Shown here: positions 17,958 to 26,954 of the stretch, one piece after another
Position numbering within the stretch: position 1 is the stretch's first letter
How the letters are laid out: every line of letters begins with the position of its first letter
Source of the DNA: Rhodovulum sp. P5
Lineage (GTDB): Bacteria; Pseudomonadota; Alphaproteobacteria; Rhodobacterales; Rhodobacteraceae
Reading direction: 5' to 3'
Assembly (NCBI RefSeq): GCF_002079305.1
Contig: NZ_CP015039.1
Coordinates: 1,075,501 to 1,139,500 of the forward strand
DNA length: 64,000 bases
Made by a program: the position numbers and the translations under genes
The notes under the pieces: generated by a model
What the model saw: only the letters and a program-made list of their open reading frames with translations
Databases searched by the model: none
What the model was told of the DNA's origin: nothing

Positions 17958-19073
17958 TCAGGGCAGAGGTCCGGCGCGGAAAAGCTGCACCTTCAGACTG
18001 CCATGGGGCACTTTCGGCCCGTCGGGGGCAAAGGGCAGCCCGGTGGACCGCGCAAGACCGGCATCGCTTGTCACGATGCCGACCCGCCAGCCCCGGAACC
18101 GCTCGCGCAGAATCTCTCCCATACGGCCGTAGAGCGCGAACAGAAGCTTGCGATTGCCGATCCGCCCGCCATAGGGCGGGTTGACGATGACCAGACCGGG
18201 CGGGCCGTCGGGCGGGGTCAGATCGCTGACGGGTTGCTGGGCAAAGGCGATGACGTCGGCCACGCCAGCCCGTTCGGCGTTCTCGCGGCTGGCCTTGATG
18301 GCACCGGCATCGCGGTCGAACCCGAAGAACCGATGGGGGGGCGGCGCGACCGGTTGCGCGGCCCGCATGGCCTGCCACGCGCTTGCATCGAAGGTGGCCA
18401 GATCCTCAAAGGCGAAGCGGCGCGACCGGCCCGGGTGGAGACCGGCGGCGATCTCCGCCGCCTCGATCACGAAGGTGCCCGATCCGCACATCGGGTCGAC
18501 CACGGGTTCGTCCCCGCGATAGCCGCACTCCCGCAGGAACAGCGCGGCCAGATTTTCGCGCATCGGCGCCTTGCCGACCGCTTGCTTGTGGCCGCGACGG
18601 TGAAGCGGTTCGCCCGATGTATCCACGCTGAAGGTCACAAGGTTGTCGTCGATCCGCGCCAGCAGGCGCACCTCCGCCTCGGCCGAAATCGGCACGCCGG
18701 CAACATCGCTGATGGCCCGTTCGATCCGCTGCGCGGCTGCGCCCGCATGGTAGATCTTCGATTTCCGGCAGGTCACTTCGACATGAAGGGGCCTGTCGGG
18801 GCGCAGAACATCGCGCCAGGGGAACTTTCGGGCGCGCTTGTCGAGTTGCGCAAGGTGGAACGCCCGGAACCCACCAACCCGGACCAGAACGCGCGCCGCC
18901 CCCCGCAATTCGAGGTTGGCCCGCCAGACCTCGGGCCAATCCCCGCGCAAGGTGACGCCGCCCGGCCCGGGCGTCGGCTCGGCGAAGCCTTTTTCGATGG
19001 CCTCCGCGCAAAGTGTCGGCTCAAGCCCCGGCGGGGCGACGAGGAAGATCTCAAGATCGGATGTCGTATCCAT
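17958..19073 (-). CDS. THUMP-domain class I RNA methyltransferase (RlmL/TrmN-like)
   Basis: A 371-residue SAM-dependent methyltransferase. The N-terminal ferredoxin-like/THUMP part (about 1-155, SDLEIFLVAPPGLEPTLCAEA) is followed by a Rossmann domain with DPMCGSGTFVIEAAEIAAG (SAM-binding motif I) and VIVNPPYGGRIG (NPPY catalytic motif of N2-guanine methyltransferases). This matches the N-terminal half of RlmL, which modifies G2445 of 23S rRNA, but the exact target is not certain. A longer frame exists; GGGTGA before the ATG at 19073 is modest support for the start. Confidence 0.88.
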   Translation of the reverse strand: MDTTSDLEIFLVAPPGLEPTLCAEAIEKGFAEPTPGPGGVTLRGDWPEVWRANLELRGAARVLVRVGGFRAFHLAQLDKRARKFPWRDVLRPDRPLHVEVTCRKSKIYHAGAAAQRIERAISDVAGVPISAEAEVRLLARIDDNLVTFSVDTSGEPLHRRGHKQAVGKAPMRENLAALFLRECGYRGDEPVVDPMCGSGTFVIEAAEIAAGLHPGRSRRFAFEDLATFDASAWQAMRAAQPVAPPPHRFFGFDRDAGAIKASRENAERAGVADVIAFAQQPVSDLTPPDGPPGLVIVNPPYGGRIGNRKLLFALYGRMGEILRERFRGWRVGIVTSDAGLARSTGLPFAPDGPKVPHGSLKVQLFRAGPLP

Positions 19074-19150
19074 TTCACCCGAATATCCGGCGCAGGCAGC
19101 GCGGACGAGGGTAAACTTCTCCATCACCACGCCCAACCATGGCCGGAACG

Positions 19151-19175
19151 AAAAAAAGGGGCGCCAAAGCGCCCC
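19151..19175 (-). terminator. Intrinsic terminator after degP
   Basis: On the minus strand GGGGCGC-TTTG-GCGCCCC forms a GC-rich hairpin immediately followed by seven T, 24 nt beyond the degP stop. It should end the rpiA-to-degP transcript before the methyltransferase gene. Confidence 0.9.
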
Positions 19176-19198
19176 TTCCGCATTCGAGAGCTGTCAAC

Positions 19199-20671
19199 TC
19201 AGTCCGAAACCGACAGCGCGACAAAGCGCGGTTCACCCTGACGCCGCACCAAAAGCAGCAGCGACTTGCGCCCGGCGTCGCGTGCATCCTCGACCCGCTT
19301 TTCAAGATCGGCAACGGTGGTGACCTTCTGCTGCCCGGCCTCGGTGATCACGTCGCCCGCGCGCAGACCCTTTTCATAGGCCTCGCCGGTCTCATCGATG
19401 TCCTTGACCACCAGACCTTCCATCTTGGCGCCAAGATCCATCTGCTCGCGCAGCGCATCGGTCAGCGGCACAAGGGTCATGCCCAGCATCTCTGTCTGCT
19501 GCGGCGCCGCATTCGGCGTGGCGGCAGCCGGCACCGCCGCTTCGGCCGTTTCACGCCGGCCCAGCGTCACCTTCAACGTCTTGGTCGCGCCATCGCGGAA
19601 CACCTCTACCCGGACGGCCTTGCCGACGGCGGTGTTGCCGACCTGACGAACCAGACCGCGGGTGTCTTCCACCTGCGCCCCGTCGAAGGACAGGATGACA
19701 TCGCCGGATTCCATGCCCGCCGCAGAGGCCGGACCTTCCGGAACGTCGGTTACCAGCGCGCCGCGCGCCTCATTCAACCCCAGCGCCTCGGCCATGTCGG
19801 CGGTCACGTCCTGAATCCGCACACCCAGCCAGCCGCGGCGGGTTTCGCCGAACTGCTTCAACTGATCCACGACATTGGTCACCACGCCCGAGGACATCGC
19901 GAAACCGATCCCGATGGAGCCGCCATTGGGCGACAGGATCGCGGTGTTCACGCCGACGACCTCTCCGTCCATGTTGAAAAGGGGCCCGCCGGAATTGCCA
20001 CGGTTGATGGCCGCGTCGGTCTGGATGTAGTCGTCATAGGTGCCCGACAGCGCACGACCGCGGGCCGACACGATCCCGGCGGAAACCGAAAAGCCCTGCC
20101 CAAGCGGGTTGCCCATGGCCATGACCCAGTCACCCACGCGCATCAGGTCGGAATCGCCGAACGGGACATAGGGCAGCGGATCGTCACTGTTAACCTTCAA
20201 CAGCGCGATATCGGTGTTGGGGTCGGTACCGATGACCTTGGCCTCCAGTACCTCGCCCGAGAAGAACTCGATCTCGATCTCGTCGGCCTTCTCGATCACG
20301 TGGTTGTTGGTGACAATGAAACCATCCGGCGAGATCACGAAGCCAGAACCCAGCGCCTGGCTGCGCCGGGGCGGACGGTTGCCGTTATTGCCGTCGGGGT
20401 TCATGAAATCGCGGAAGAAATCCTCGAAGGGGGAGCCCTCGGGGACCATCGGATTTACGCCCTGATGGCCAGCAATCACCGTCGAAGTGGTGATGTTGAC
20501 CACCGCCGGGCTGACCTTTTCTGCAAGATCGGCAAAACTGTCCGGCGCCGATCGCGCCAGCGCAAGACTGGCCTGCGCCATCAGAAGCGCGACCGCCAGC
20601 ATCAGCCCCCAAACCGGACGCAGTCGCGCGGGGGCCTGCGCGACGGGGATGGAAATGGCCTGCGATGTCAC
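19199..20671 (-). CDS. degP: Periplasmic serine protease, DegP/DegQ (MucD) type
   Basis: Trypsin-fold HtrA protease and chaperone exported to the periplasm. The 490-residue product has a signal peptide (AVALLMAQASLALA) and the catalytic triad His in TNNHVIEKA, Asp in NTDIALLKV and Ser in RGNSGGPLFN. Two PDZ domains follow (about 260-370 and 385-490). The start is the GTG at 20671, because AGGAGG lies 8 nt upstream; an ATG 96 nt earlier has no such signal. It is the last gene of the hflK-hflC-DUF2065-degP run, consistent with envelope protein quality control. Confidence 0.95.
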   Translation of the reverse strand: MTSQAISIPVAQAPARLRPVWGLMLAVALLMAQASLALARSAPDSFADLAEKVSPAVVNITTSTVIAGHQGVNPMVPEGSPFEDFFRDFMNPDGNNGNRPPRRSQALGSGFVISPDGFIVTNNHVIEKADEIEIEFFSGEVLEAKVIGTDPNTDIALLKVNSDDPLPYVPFGDSDLMRVGDWVMAMGNPLGQGFSVSAGIVSARGRALSGTYDDYIQTDAAINRGNSGGPLFNMDGEVVGVNTAILSPNGGSIGIGFAMSSGVVTNVVDQLKQFGETRRGWLGVRIQDVTADMAEALGLNEARGALVTDVPEGPASAAGMESGDVILSFDGAQVEDTRGLVRQVGNTAVGKAVRVEVFRDGATKTLKVTLGRRETAEAAVPAAATPNAAPQQTEMLGMTLVPLTDALREQMDLGAKMEGLVVKDIDETGEAYEKGLRAGDVITEAGQQKVTTVADLEKRVEDARDAGRKSLLLLVRRQGEPRFVALSVSD

Positions 20672-20819
20672 GAAGATATCCTCCTGCAAGTGACGTTTCC
20701 GGCCCGCCGCATGTCTGCCCGGGCCATCTTGCCCCGACATATGGGCGCCGAAAATCCGGCGATGCAACCCGGGCGCCGTCGCATCCTGTCAACTGACCGT
20801 GATGCCCTGCGGCAGTGTT

Positions 20820-21014
20820 TCACCCCGCAAGCGTTCGGGCAAGCCAGACAAGCGCCGTGCCCGCCGCGACCGCACCCAGCCCGATCATGCGGCGTGTGTC
20901 GGGCGGAATCTGTCGGATCAGCTCCAGCGCCTCGTCCAGACGCGAAGGGGCCAGTGCGAACACCAGCCCCTCCACAACCAGAACCAGCCCGATGGCCAGA
21001 ACGATGAAACTCAC
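20820..21014 (-). CDS. DUF2065 small membrane protein
   Basis: A 64-residue protein with two hydrophobic helices, MSFIVLAIGLVLVVEGLVFALAPSRL and MIGLGAVAAGTALVWLARTLAG. This is the DUF2065 pattern, a family usually found next to hflC. Its start overlaps the hflC stop by four bases. Function unknown. Confidence 0.9.
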   Translation of the reverse strand: MSFIVLAIGLVLVVEGLVFALAPSRLDEALELIRQIPPDTRRMIGLGAVAAGTALVWLARTLAG

Positions 21015-21880
21015 GGCCGGTCGGCCTGCTTGAGATACTCGAAGAATTCGCTGTCGGGCGACAGCACCATCGACGAGTTTTCACCCCGCAAGGCTTTGCG
21101 ATAGGCATTCAGCGAGCGATAGAATTCGAAGAACTCCTCGTCTGCACCGAAAGCCTCGGCAAAGATACGGTTGCGTTCGGCATCGGCCTGACCGCGGACG
21201 ATCTCGGCCTCCCGGCGGGCGTCGGAGACAAGCTCCACCACCGTCCGGTCTGCCTGTGCACGGACGCGCTGTGCCGCTTCTTCACCGCGCGCGATCTCGT
21301 CGGCGGCTTCCCGTTCCCGCTCGGCCCGCATCCGGGCGAAAGTCGCCTCAAGGTTCTGTTCCGGCAGATCGGTGCGTTTCAGACGGACGTCGATGATCTC
21401 AAGCCCCAGGTTCTGAGCCTCACCCGCGGCCGCGTTACGAATGCGCAGCATCAGCGCCGCCCGGTCCGAACTGAGGATGTCGTTGGACGACACCGAACCC
21501 AGGATTTCTCGGGTCGCGGCACGCAGCAAGCTGTCGAGGCGGGTTTCGGCGGCACCGATGCCCCCAACGCCAACGGCCTGACGGAACCGTACCACATCGG
21601 CGATGCGGTAGCGGGCGAACGCATCCACCACAAGGCGGCGGTCGTCCAGCGGCGTGACCTCAAGCGGGTCGATATCGCGGCTGAGGATCCGGTCGTCGTA
21701 GCGCACGACTTCCTGGATGAACGGGATCTTGAGGGCGAGGCCCGGCTCTTCCTTCACGGCCTTGACCTGGCCGAACTGGAGAACCAGCACCTTTTGCCGT
21801 TCGTCCACGATGAACACCGCGGAGAGCACGACCAGAAGGGCCACGACGACGACGGGGATCAGAAATGCAGTCTTCTTCAT
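21011..21880 (-). CDS. hflC: FtsH modulator HflC (SPFH/prohibitin family)
   Basis: A 289-residue protein with an N-terminal membrane anchor (FLIPVVVVALLVVLSAVFIV) and a periplasmic SPFH domain. With HflK it forms the large cage around the AAA protease FtsH and regulates membrane-protein turnover. Motifs include DERQKVLVLQFGQVKAV and RMRAEREREAADEIARGEEAAQ (coiled coil). It starts 3 nt after the hflK stop. Length is normal. Confidence 0.95.
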   Translation of the reverse strand: MKKTAFLIPVVVVALLVVLSAVFIVDERQKVLVLQFGQVKAVKEEPGLALKIPFIQEVVRYDDRILSRDIDPLEVTPLDDRRLVVDAFARYRIADVVRFRQAVGVGGIGAAETRLDSLLRAATREILGSVSSNDILSSDRAALMLRIRNAAAGEAQNLGLEIIDVRLKRTDLPEQNLEATFARMRAEREREAADEIARGEEAAQRVRAQADRTVVELVSDARREAEIVRGQADAERNRIFAEAFGADEEFFEFYRSLNAYRKALRGENSSMVLSPDSEFFEYLKQADRP

Positions 21881-21883
21881 CGA

Positions 21884-22999
21884 TCAGTTCCCCCCGCTGC
21901 GGCGCAATTCGTTCAACGGAAGATAGGGAACGACCCCGCTGGAGCCCTGTGCCCCCTCGTCGAGGATGATCTTGTCGATCCCGCCAAGGACCTCTTCCAT
22001 CGTTTCAAGATAGAGACGCTTGCGCGTGACCTCGGGCGCCTTCTGATACTCCTGCAGAACGGCAGAGAACCGGCTGGCCTCACCCTCGGCCTCGTTCACG
22101 ACCTGCGCGCGATAGCCCTCGGCCTCTTCCAGCAGCTGGGCGGCCTCACCCCGTGCGCCGGCGACCACGCGGTTGGCATAGGCGTCGGCCTGCTTCTCAA
22201 GCCGGTCACGTTCCTGTTCTGCGGCCTGAACCTCGCGGAAGCTGTCGATCACCTCCTGCGGCGGGTCGGCCTTGTCGAAGTTCACGCGAACGACATTCAT
22301 GCCGGAGTCGTAGCTGTCGAGCGTCGACTGGATCAGATCCTTCAGCTGCGAGGCAATGGCCCCACGGTCGCGGTTCAGGATCGGCGCCAGTTCGGACTGG
22401 GCGATGATCTCGCGCATGGCCGATTCCGACACGGCACGGATCGTCGTTCTGGGGTCGCGCAGGTTGAACAGGAACTTGGCCGGATCGTTGATGTTCCAGA
22501 CCACCTGGAAATCGATGTCGACGATGTTTTCGTCACCGGTCAGCATCAGACCGGCATCGCCGCCAATGCGGCCCACGCCGATGTCTTCGGTGTTTTCACG
22601 GGTGACCGGGATCACCTCGTAGCTGACGACCGGCCAAGGCGCGAAGTTCAGACCGGGCTGACCGGTTTCAAGATAACGCCCAAGGAACAGCTCGACCGAC
22701 TGCTCTTCCGGCTTGACGGTGTAGAAGGAAGAGAACAGCCAGATACCGATGGCTGCAAGCAGGCCCAGAACGATACCACCCTTGGTCAGCTTCGGGGCAC
22801 CGCCACCGCCGCCACCATTGCCGCGGCCGCCCATCAGAACGCGCAATTGTTCCTGCCCCTTGCGCATCAGTTCGTCGATTTCGGGAATCTGGGGCGGTTC
22901 GTCTCCGGGTCCGCGGCCACCGCCGCCTCCGCCCCTGTTGCCGCCGCCGCCCTGGTTGGAGCCTCCGCCCCCCCAAGGCCCGCCACTGTGTCCAGCCAT
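21884..22999 (-). CDS. hflK: FtsH modulator HflK
   Basis: A 371-residue partner of HflC. A glycine-rich, Asn/Arg-containing N-terminus (about 1-75, HSGGPWGGGGSNQGG and GGGGGGRG) precedes a membrane helix (IVLGLLAAIGIWLFSSFYTV) and the SPFH domain (EEQSVELFLGRYLETGQPGLN), ending in a coiled coil. The glycine-rich leader is typical of HflK. AGAGGTAAC lies about 8 nt upstream of the ATG. The gene follows gor with an 80 nt gap. Confidence 0.95.
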   Translation of the reverse strand: MAGHSGGPWGGGGSNQGGGGNRGGGGGGRGPGDEPPQIPEIDELMRKGQEQLRVLMGGRGNGGGGGGAPKLTKGGIVLGLLAAIGIWLFSSFYTVKPEEQSVELFLGRYLETGQPGLNFAPWPVVSYEVIPVTRENTEDIGVGRIGGDAGLMLTGDENIVDIDFQVVWNINDPAKFLFNLRDPRTTIRAVSESAMREIIAQSELAPILNRDRGAIASQLKDLIQSTLDSYDSGMNVVRVNFDKADPPQEVIDSFREVQAAEQERDRLEKQADAYANRVVAGARGEAAQLLEEAEGYRAQVVNEAEGEASRFSAVLQEYQKAPEVTRKRLYLETMEEVLGGIDKIILDEGAQGSSGVVPYLPLNELRRSGGN

Positions 23000-23082
23000 C
23001 TAGGGTGTTACCTCTTTTCTTGGTCTGTCTCGGTCGGGTGTTCTTTTGCGTCGTGCCTTAACTGGTTGTCAAAGGCTCGAAT

Positions 23083-24441
23083 TCAAGCCGTCCTGACCGG
23101 CGCTTTCATGGTCACGAGTTCTTCGGCCATCGTGGGATGAACCGCAACGGTCCGGGCGAAGGCCTCTTTCGTCGCGCCCATCTTGATCGCGATGCCCGCA
23201 AGCTGGATCATTTCACCGGCATGATCGGCCACGATATGGCAGCCCAGAACCTTGCGCGTGTCGGCACAGACGATCAGTTTCATCAGCACGCGGTCCTCGC
23301 GCCCGGCAAAGCTCGTCTGCATGGGGCGGAAGGCTGTGGCATAAACCTCGATCGGGCCAAGGGCGCGGGCCTCTTCTTCGGTCAGGCCGACCGTCCCGAA
23401 TTCGGGCTGGGTGAACACCGCGCCGGGCACCAGCGTGTGATCGGGGCGGGTCGGGTTGCCCTTGAACACCGTCTCGACGAAGGCCGCACCTTCCCGGATC
23501 GCCACCGGGGTCAGGTTGATGCGGTCGGTGACGTCGCCCACCGCAAAGATCGAAGGTACGGAGGTTTGGGAATACGCGTCGACCTCGACCGCGCCATTGT
23601 CCTTCAGCCGAACGCCTGCCTCGGCCAGACCCAGCCCATCGCTGTTGGGCGTGCGCCCCGTGGCATACAACACCTGATCATAGACCGCATCATGCCCGTC
23701 GGTGGACTTGACCCACAGCCTGTCCTCGACCTTTTCGATCCGCTGCACGATGGTGCCCAGCCGCAGGTCGATACCGGAATCACGCATCGCGCCCGCGATA
23801 TGGCCCCGGGCTTCTTCGTCAAAACCACGCAGGATTTGCGCGCCGCGATAGTATTGCGTGACCTCGACCCCAAGTCCGTTCAGGATGCAGGCAAATTCGC
23901 AGGCGATATAGCCGCCACCCACGATCAGAATTCGTTTCGGCAATGCCTCGAACTGGAACACCTCGTTCGAGGTGATGGTGTGTTCACAACCGGGGAAGTC
24001 TGGCACATAGGGCCGCCCGCCGGTGGCGATCAGGATATGGCGGGCCGTCTTGGTCGTCCCATCGGCCAACCGCACCGTATGCGCATCGGCCAGTGTCGCG
24101 CGGGTATCGAAGATCTCTACCCCGGCCTTTTGCAGGTTGGTTCGATAGATATTCTCCAGCCGGTCCAGTTCGGCATCCAGCTTGGCGCGAAACGCCGGCC
24201 AGTCGAACGTGCCGGTGGTGACCTCCCAGCCATAGGCACGGGCATCCTGCATCGCGCTGCGGAATTCCGAGGCGAAGACCATCAGCTTTTTCGGCACGCA
24301 ACCGCGGATCACGCAGGTTCCGCCCATGCGGTATTCCTCGGCAAGGCCCACGCTGGCACCGGCTTCGGACGCCGCAAGGCGCGCGGCCCGGACCCCGCCC
24401 GAGCCGCCACCGATGACAAAGAGATCGTAGTCGAAGGACAT
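23083..24441 (-). CDS. gor: Glutathione-disulfide reductase
   Basis: FAD-dependent NADPH:GSSG oxidoreductase of 452 residues. It has the FAD site FVIGGGSGGVRAARLA, the redox-active Cys43/Cys48 pair in GGTCVIRGCVPKK, the NAD(P) site ILIVGGGYIACEFA and the C-terminal catalytic AVHPTMAEELV. The CVIRGC spacing distinguishes it from lipoamide dehydrogenase (CLNVGC), supporting Gor. GGGGAGGGGC precedes the ATG. It lies 10 nt after rpiA. Confidence 0.95.
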   Translation of the reverse strand: MSFDYDLFVIGGGSGGVRAARLAASEAGASVGLAEEYRMGGTCVIRGCVPKKLMVFASEFRSAMQDARAYGWEVTTGTFDWPAFRAKLDAELDRLENIYRTNLQKAGVEIFDTRATLADAHTVRLADGTTKTARHILIATGGRPYVPDFPGCEHTITSNEVFQFEALPKRILIVGGGYIACEFACILNGLGVEVTQYYRGAQILRGFDEEARGHIAGAMRDSGIDLRLGTIVQRIEKVEDRLWVKSTDGHDAVYDQVLYATGRTPNSDGLGLAEAGVRLKDNGAVEVDAYSQTSVPSIFAVGDVTDRINLTPVAIREGAAFVETVFKGNPTRPDHTLVPGAVFTQPEFGTVGLTEEEARALGPIEVYATAFRPMQTSFAGREDRVLMKLIVCADTRKVLGCHIVADHAGEMIQLAGIAIKMGATKEAFARTVAVHPTMAEELVTMKAPVRTA

Positions 24442-24451
24442 GCCCCTCCCC

Positions 24452-25234
24452 TTACAGATCGGCGAAGATGTTTTCGTTCACGGCGAAATCGACGACGTCG
24501 GTCTCGGTCGTGCCGGCACCCATGTCGCGAATTTCGACCTCACCTTCGACATTGCCGATCAGGACGATGTCGCAGATGTCGATGAACAGGCCATTTTCCA
24601 CCACGCCCGCGATCTGGTTCAGCATCATGGCCAGCTTGCGCGGATTGGCGATGCTTTTCAGGTGCAGGTCGAGAATCCGGTTGCCCTCATCGGTCACGAA
24701 GGGCGTGTCGCCGTCCATGCGCAGGGTCACATCGCGGCCCAGAACGTCCTGACCCTCCAATGCCTCTTCGATCAGGGCCATGGTGGTCTGCCAGCCAAAG
24801 GGGATCACCTCGACCGGCAGCGGGAAGGCCCCCAGTTTCGCGACCTCTTTCGAGGGGTCGGTGATCACGATCATCTGGTCCGACGCGGTGGCCACGATCT
24901 TTTCCTGCAAGAGCGCACCGCCGCCGCCCTTGATCAGGTTGAACTCGGCATCGAATTCGTCCGCGCCGTCGATGGTCAGATCAAGGCGCCGGGCCTGATC
25001 GAGAGTGATCAACTCGATCCCGACCTCGCGCGCCAGATCGGCGGTGCGCGTCGATGTCGGCACGCCCTTGATCTTCAGCCCCTCCTCGCGCACCCGCTCA
25101 CCCAGGCACCGCACCATCCAGGCCGCTGTCGAGCCGGTTCCAAGCCCGACCTGCATGCCGTTGTCGACGAAGTCCACGGCCCGCCGGGCAGCGGCGAACT
25201 TGGCCTTGTCACTCGGGGAAAGTGCTCCGCTCAT
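24452..25234 (-). CDS. rpiA: Ribose-5-phosphate isomerase A
   Basis: Pentose-phosphate enzyme interconverting ribose 5-P and ribulose 5-P. The 260-residue protein has GLGTGSTAAWMVRCLGER, TIDGADEFDAEFNLIKGGGGALLQEKIVA and PVEVIPFGW, the standard RpiA motifs including the active-site Asp and Lys region. GAGGAG about 7 nt upstream favours the ATG at 25234 over one 24 nt earlier. It is first in the run rpiA-gor-hflK-hflC, which would link NADPH supply and glutathione recycling, though co-transcription is inferred. Confidence 0.96.
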   Translation of the reverse strand: MSGALSPSDKAKFAAARRAVDFVDNGMQVGLGTGSTAAWMVRCLGERVREEGLKIKGVPTSTRTADLAREVGIELITLDQARRLDLTIDGADEFDAEFNLIKGGGGALLQEKIVATASDQMIVITDPSKEVAKLGAFPLPVEVIPFGWQTTMALIEEALEGQDVLGRDVTLRMDGDTPFVTDEGNRILDLHLKSIANPRKLAMMLNQIAGVVENGLFIDICDIVLIGNVEGEVEIRDMGAGTTETDVVDFAVNENIFADL

Positions 25235-25327
25235 ATATGTCCACTCCTCGCTGGTCATCGCCCTTATAGGAGAGTCGGCCCAGTGCTGCGAGTGGCAATT
25301 CGCTTTCGGTCCGGGTCCGGTGCGGCC

Positions 25328-25783
25328 TTATCCTGTGCGCTTCATCCGGTCGATCACCCGCGTCATCAAGGCCATGAGCGCCGCCTGCTCATTCGGGGAC
25401 AGCGCGGCCATGGCCTCGGCATTCTGGGCCGCGGCGGCCGCGGTCGCGGGCGCTTCCATGGCGCGGGCGGTATCGGTGAGAAAGACGCGCCTGATCCGCC
25501 GGTCCTTTTCATCCCCGGTCCGCGTGATCAGGCCGTCACGCTCCATCCGTGCCAGAGTGTTCGCCATCGTCGCCTGCTCCACGTCCAGCCGGCTTACCAG
25601 ATCGCGCTGCGTCAACCCCTCCTCGCGCCAGAGTTCCAGAAGAACCATGAACTGCGCCGGGGCTAGGCCCAGCGGCGCGATGCGCCGGGCAAGGCCCTTT
25701 TCGAACAGCCGCGCCATGTGGTTGGCCAGAAACCCGGCCGATGCGTCCTTGCAGAAGGTCATGTGCAGAACTGAACATTGCAT
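25328..25783 (-). CDS. MarR-family transcriptional regulator
   Basis: A 151-residue winged-helix regulator with the MarR core LAPAQFMVLLELWREEGLTQRDLVSRLDVEQATMANTLARMERDGLITRTGDEKDRR split over recognition helix and wing (wing motif D-x-K-DRR). The first ATG lies inside a perfect palindrome, and an ATG at 25762 is also possible; neither has a clear ribosome binding site. It faces a small membrane-protein gene across two related palindromes, so autorepression and control of that gene are likely. Ligand unknown. Confidence 0.9.
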   Translation of the reverse strand: MQCSVLHMTFCKDASAGFLANHMARLFEKGLARRIAPLGLAPAQFMVLLELWREEGLTQRDLVSRLDVEQATMANTLARMERDGLITRTGDEKDRRIRRVFLTDTARAMEAPATAAAAAQNAEAMAALSPNEQAALMALMTRVIDRMKRTG

Positions 25784-25799
25784 AGCACGCTATGCAATG
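25776..25799. promoter_or_regulatory. Palindromic operator A of the MarR regulator
   Basis: Perfect inverted repeat with 11-nt arms CATTGCATAGC and GCTATGCAATG around AC, overlapping the first marR start codon. It shares the ATAGC/GCTAT core with operator B. Confidence 0.75.
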
Positions 25800-25808
25800 A
25801 CATTCTAA

Positions 25809-25820
25809 ATAGCATGCTAT
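25809..25820. promoter_or_regulatory. Palindromic operator B of the MarR regulator
   Basis: Perfect 12-bp palindrome ATAGCATGCTAT, centred 27 bp from operator A and just upstream of the TTGGAG ribosome binding site of the rightward gene. Binding here would block that gene. Confidence 0.7.
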
Positions 25821-25837
25821 CTTATTGGAGATGACCC

Positions 25838-26281
25838 ATGTCCCCCAAACTGCACGCCGCCGCAGGCGCACTCGGCCTCACCCTCATCGCCACGTTCTGG
25901 ACGTCGACCGTGCTGGTCGAAACGCTGGGCACCCCCACACAGGTCGCCGCGGTCAAACAGGCCATCCTCTACGCACTGGCCCTGCTCATCCCCAGTCTCG
26001 CCCTCGCCGGGGCGGGGGGCGCGCGACTGGCACGCAGCCATCGCGGACCCGTGGTCGCCACGAAAACGCGGCGCATGCGGCTGGCGGCGCTGAACGGGGT
26101 CCTGATCCTCGTGCCGTCCGCGGTCTTCCTTGCATCGAAAGCGGGCGCCGGCGCGCTCGATACGGGCTTTTACGCGGTGCAGGCGCTCGAACTCATGGCC
26201 GGGGCTGCAAATTTCGCGCTGCTCTCAGCCAATATGCGGGACGGGATGGCGCTTGTCCGGCGGCGGCAACCCGTTCGGTAA
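25838..26281 (+). CDS. Small four-helix membrane protein under MarR control
   Basis: A 147-residue protein with about four hydrophobic helices (GALGLTLIATFWTSTVLVE, ILYALALLIPSLALAGAGGA, LNGVLILVPSAVFLASKAG, FYAVQALELMAGAANFALL). I do not recognise a characterised family; it resembles other short conserved membrane proteins of proteobacteria. GGAG lies 8 nt before the ATG. Divergent placement from marR with shared operators suggests it is the regulator's target, perhaps a stress or solvent response protein, but that is inference. Confidence 0.8.
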   Translation: MSPKLHAAAGALGLTLIATFWTSTVLVETLGTPTQVAAVKQAILYALALLIPSLALAGAGGARLARSHRGPVVATKTRRMRLAALNGVLILVPSAVFLASKAGAGALDTGFYAVQALELMAGAANFALLSANMRDGMALVRRRQPVR

Positions 26282-26344
26282 TGTCGCTTTCGGATCGGCA
26301 AAGCAGCGCGAACGCCCCTGCCTTGGGACGGGGAGGCCCCGCGG

Positions 26345-26600
26345 ATGTCTCTGTCCGTCTTCAAAGTCTTCACAATCGGCATCGGCCCGTCATCGTCGCG
26401 CATGATCGGGCCGATGGTGGCGGCGGAGCGGTTTCTCGACCCGCTCAGCGCCTACCCCTTCCACGCGCATGGTCTGCGCGCATGGCTTCATGGCTCGCTT
26501 GCCTTCAGCGGGGTCGGTCATGTCCGATTGCATCGCGCGCGGGCTGACCACCGATGGCACCCTGCCGGGCGGCTTGGCCGTCAACGTGCCGAATTTCTGA
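26345..26600 (+). pseudogene. sdaA: Broken L-serine dehydratase (sdaA) fragment
   Basis: Begins MSLSVFKVFTIGIGPSSSRM and HGLRAWLHGSLAFSGVGH, clearly the N-terminus of the Fe-S L-serine ammonia-lyase (normally about 460 residues). The GIGPSSSH histidine has become Arg. Directly after GVGH the frame must shift to read CIARGLTTDGTLPGGLAV, a motif from the middle of SdaA. A long internal piece is therefore deleted, and the gene then stops at VPNF. The cluster-binding cysteines are missing. A MITE-like element begins about a dozen bases downstream. Confidence 0.88.
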
Positions 26601-26612
26601 AGCCGCATACGA

Positions 26613-26816
26613 AGGCTGCTGAGAAAGCACACGACATGCGTCTACGGTCGAAAGCTTTCGGAACATCGTCCCGAAGCTGGTCCGGGCGACCAGCCCGGGC
26701 CGCGCCCGACCCTCCCCCGGGAGGGCGCGGCCCTGCTTGCCTTGATCCATCGTTGCTTTCAAGGAACGGTTTTCTCTTGCGACCGCGGGGTTTTCTTGGT
26801 TTTTCAGTAGCCTGCT
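26613..26816 (+). mobile_element. MITE-like element, copy 1 (about 204 bp)
   Basis: Terminal inverted repeats AGGCTGCTGAGAAAGC (left) and, read from the other end, AGCAGGCTACTGAAAAACC. The first ~115 bp and the last ~75 bp match the two halves of the element at 58030-58328 almost base for base, in opposite orientation. The centre is a GC-rich inverted repeat (GGGCCGCGCCCGACCCTC against GAGGGCGCGGCCC). No transposase is encoded, so it is probably non-autonomous. The TIR resembles IS ends, but I cannot name the parent family. Confidence 0.8.
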
Positions 26817-26954
26817 AAGGCTTCCCCCAAAACCCGACTCAAAACGTGCGGATTGGTGATGAAGTCACCGACAGGCCGATCTAGACGTGATGTATCGGGG
26901 TGTCATTTCATCGGACCTGCCTGAACCGAATCGCCAAAACCCAAGGACCACCCC

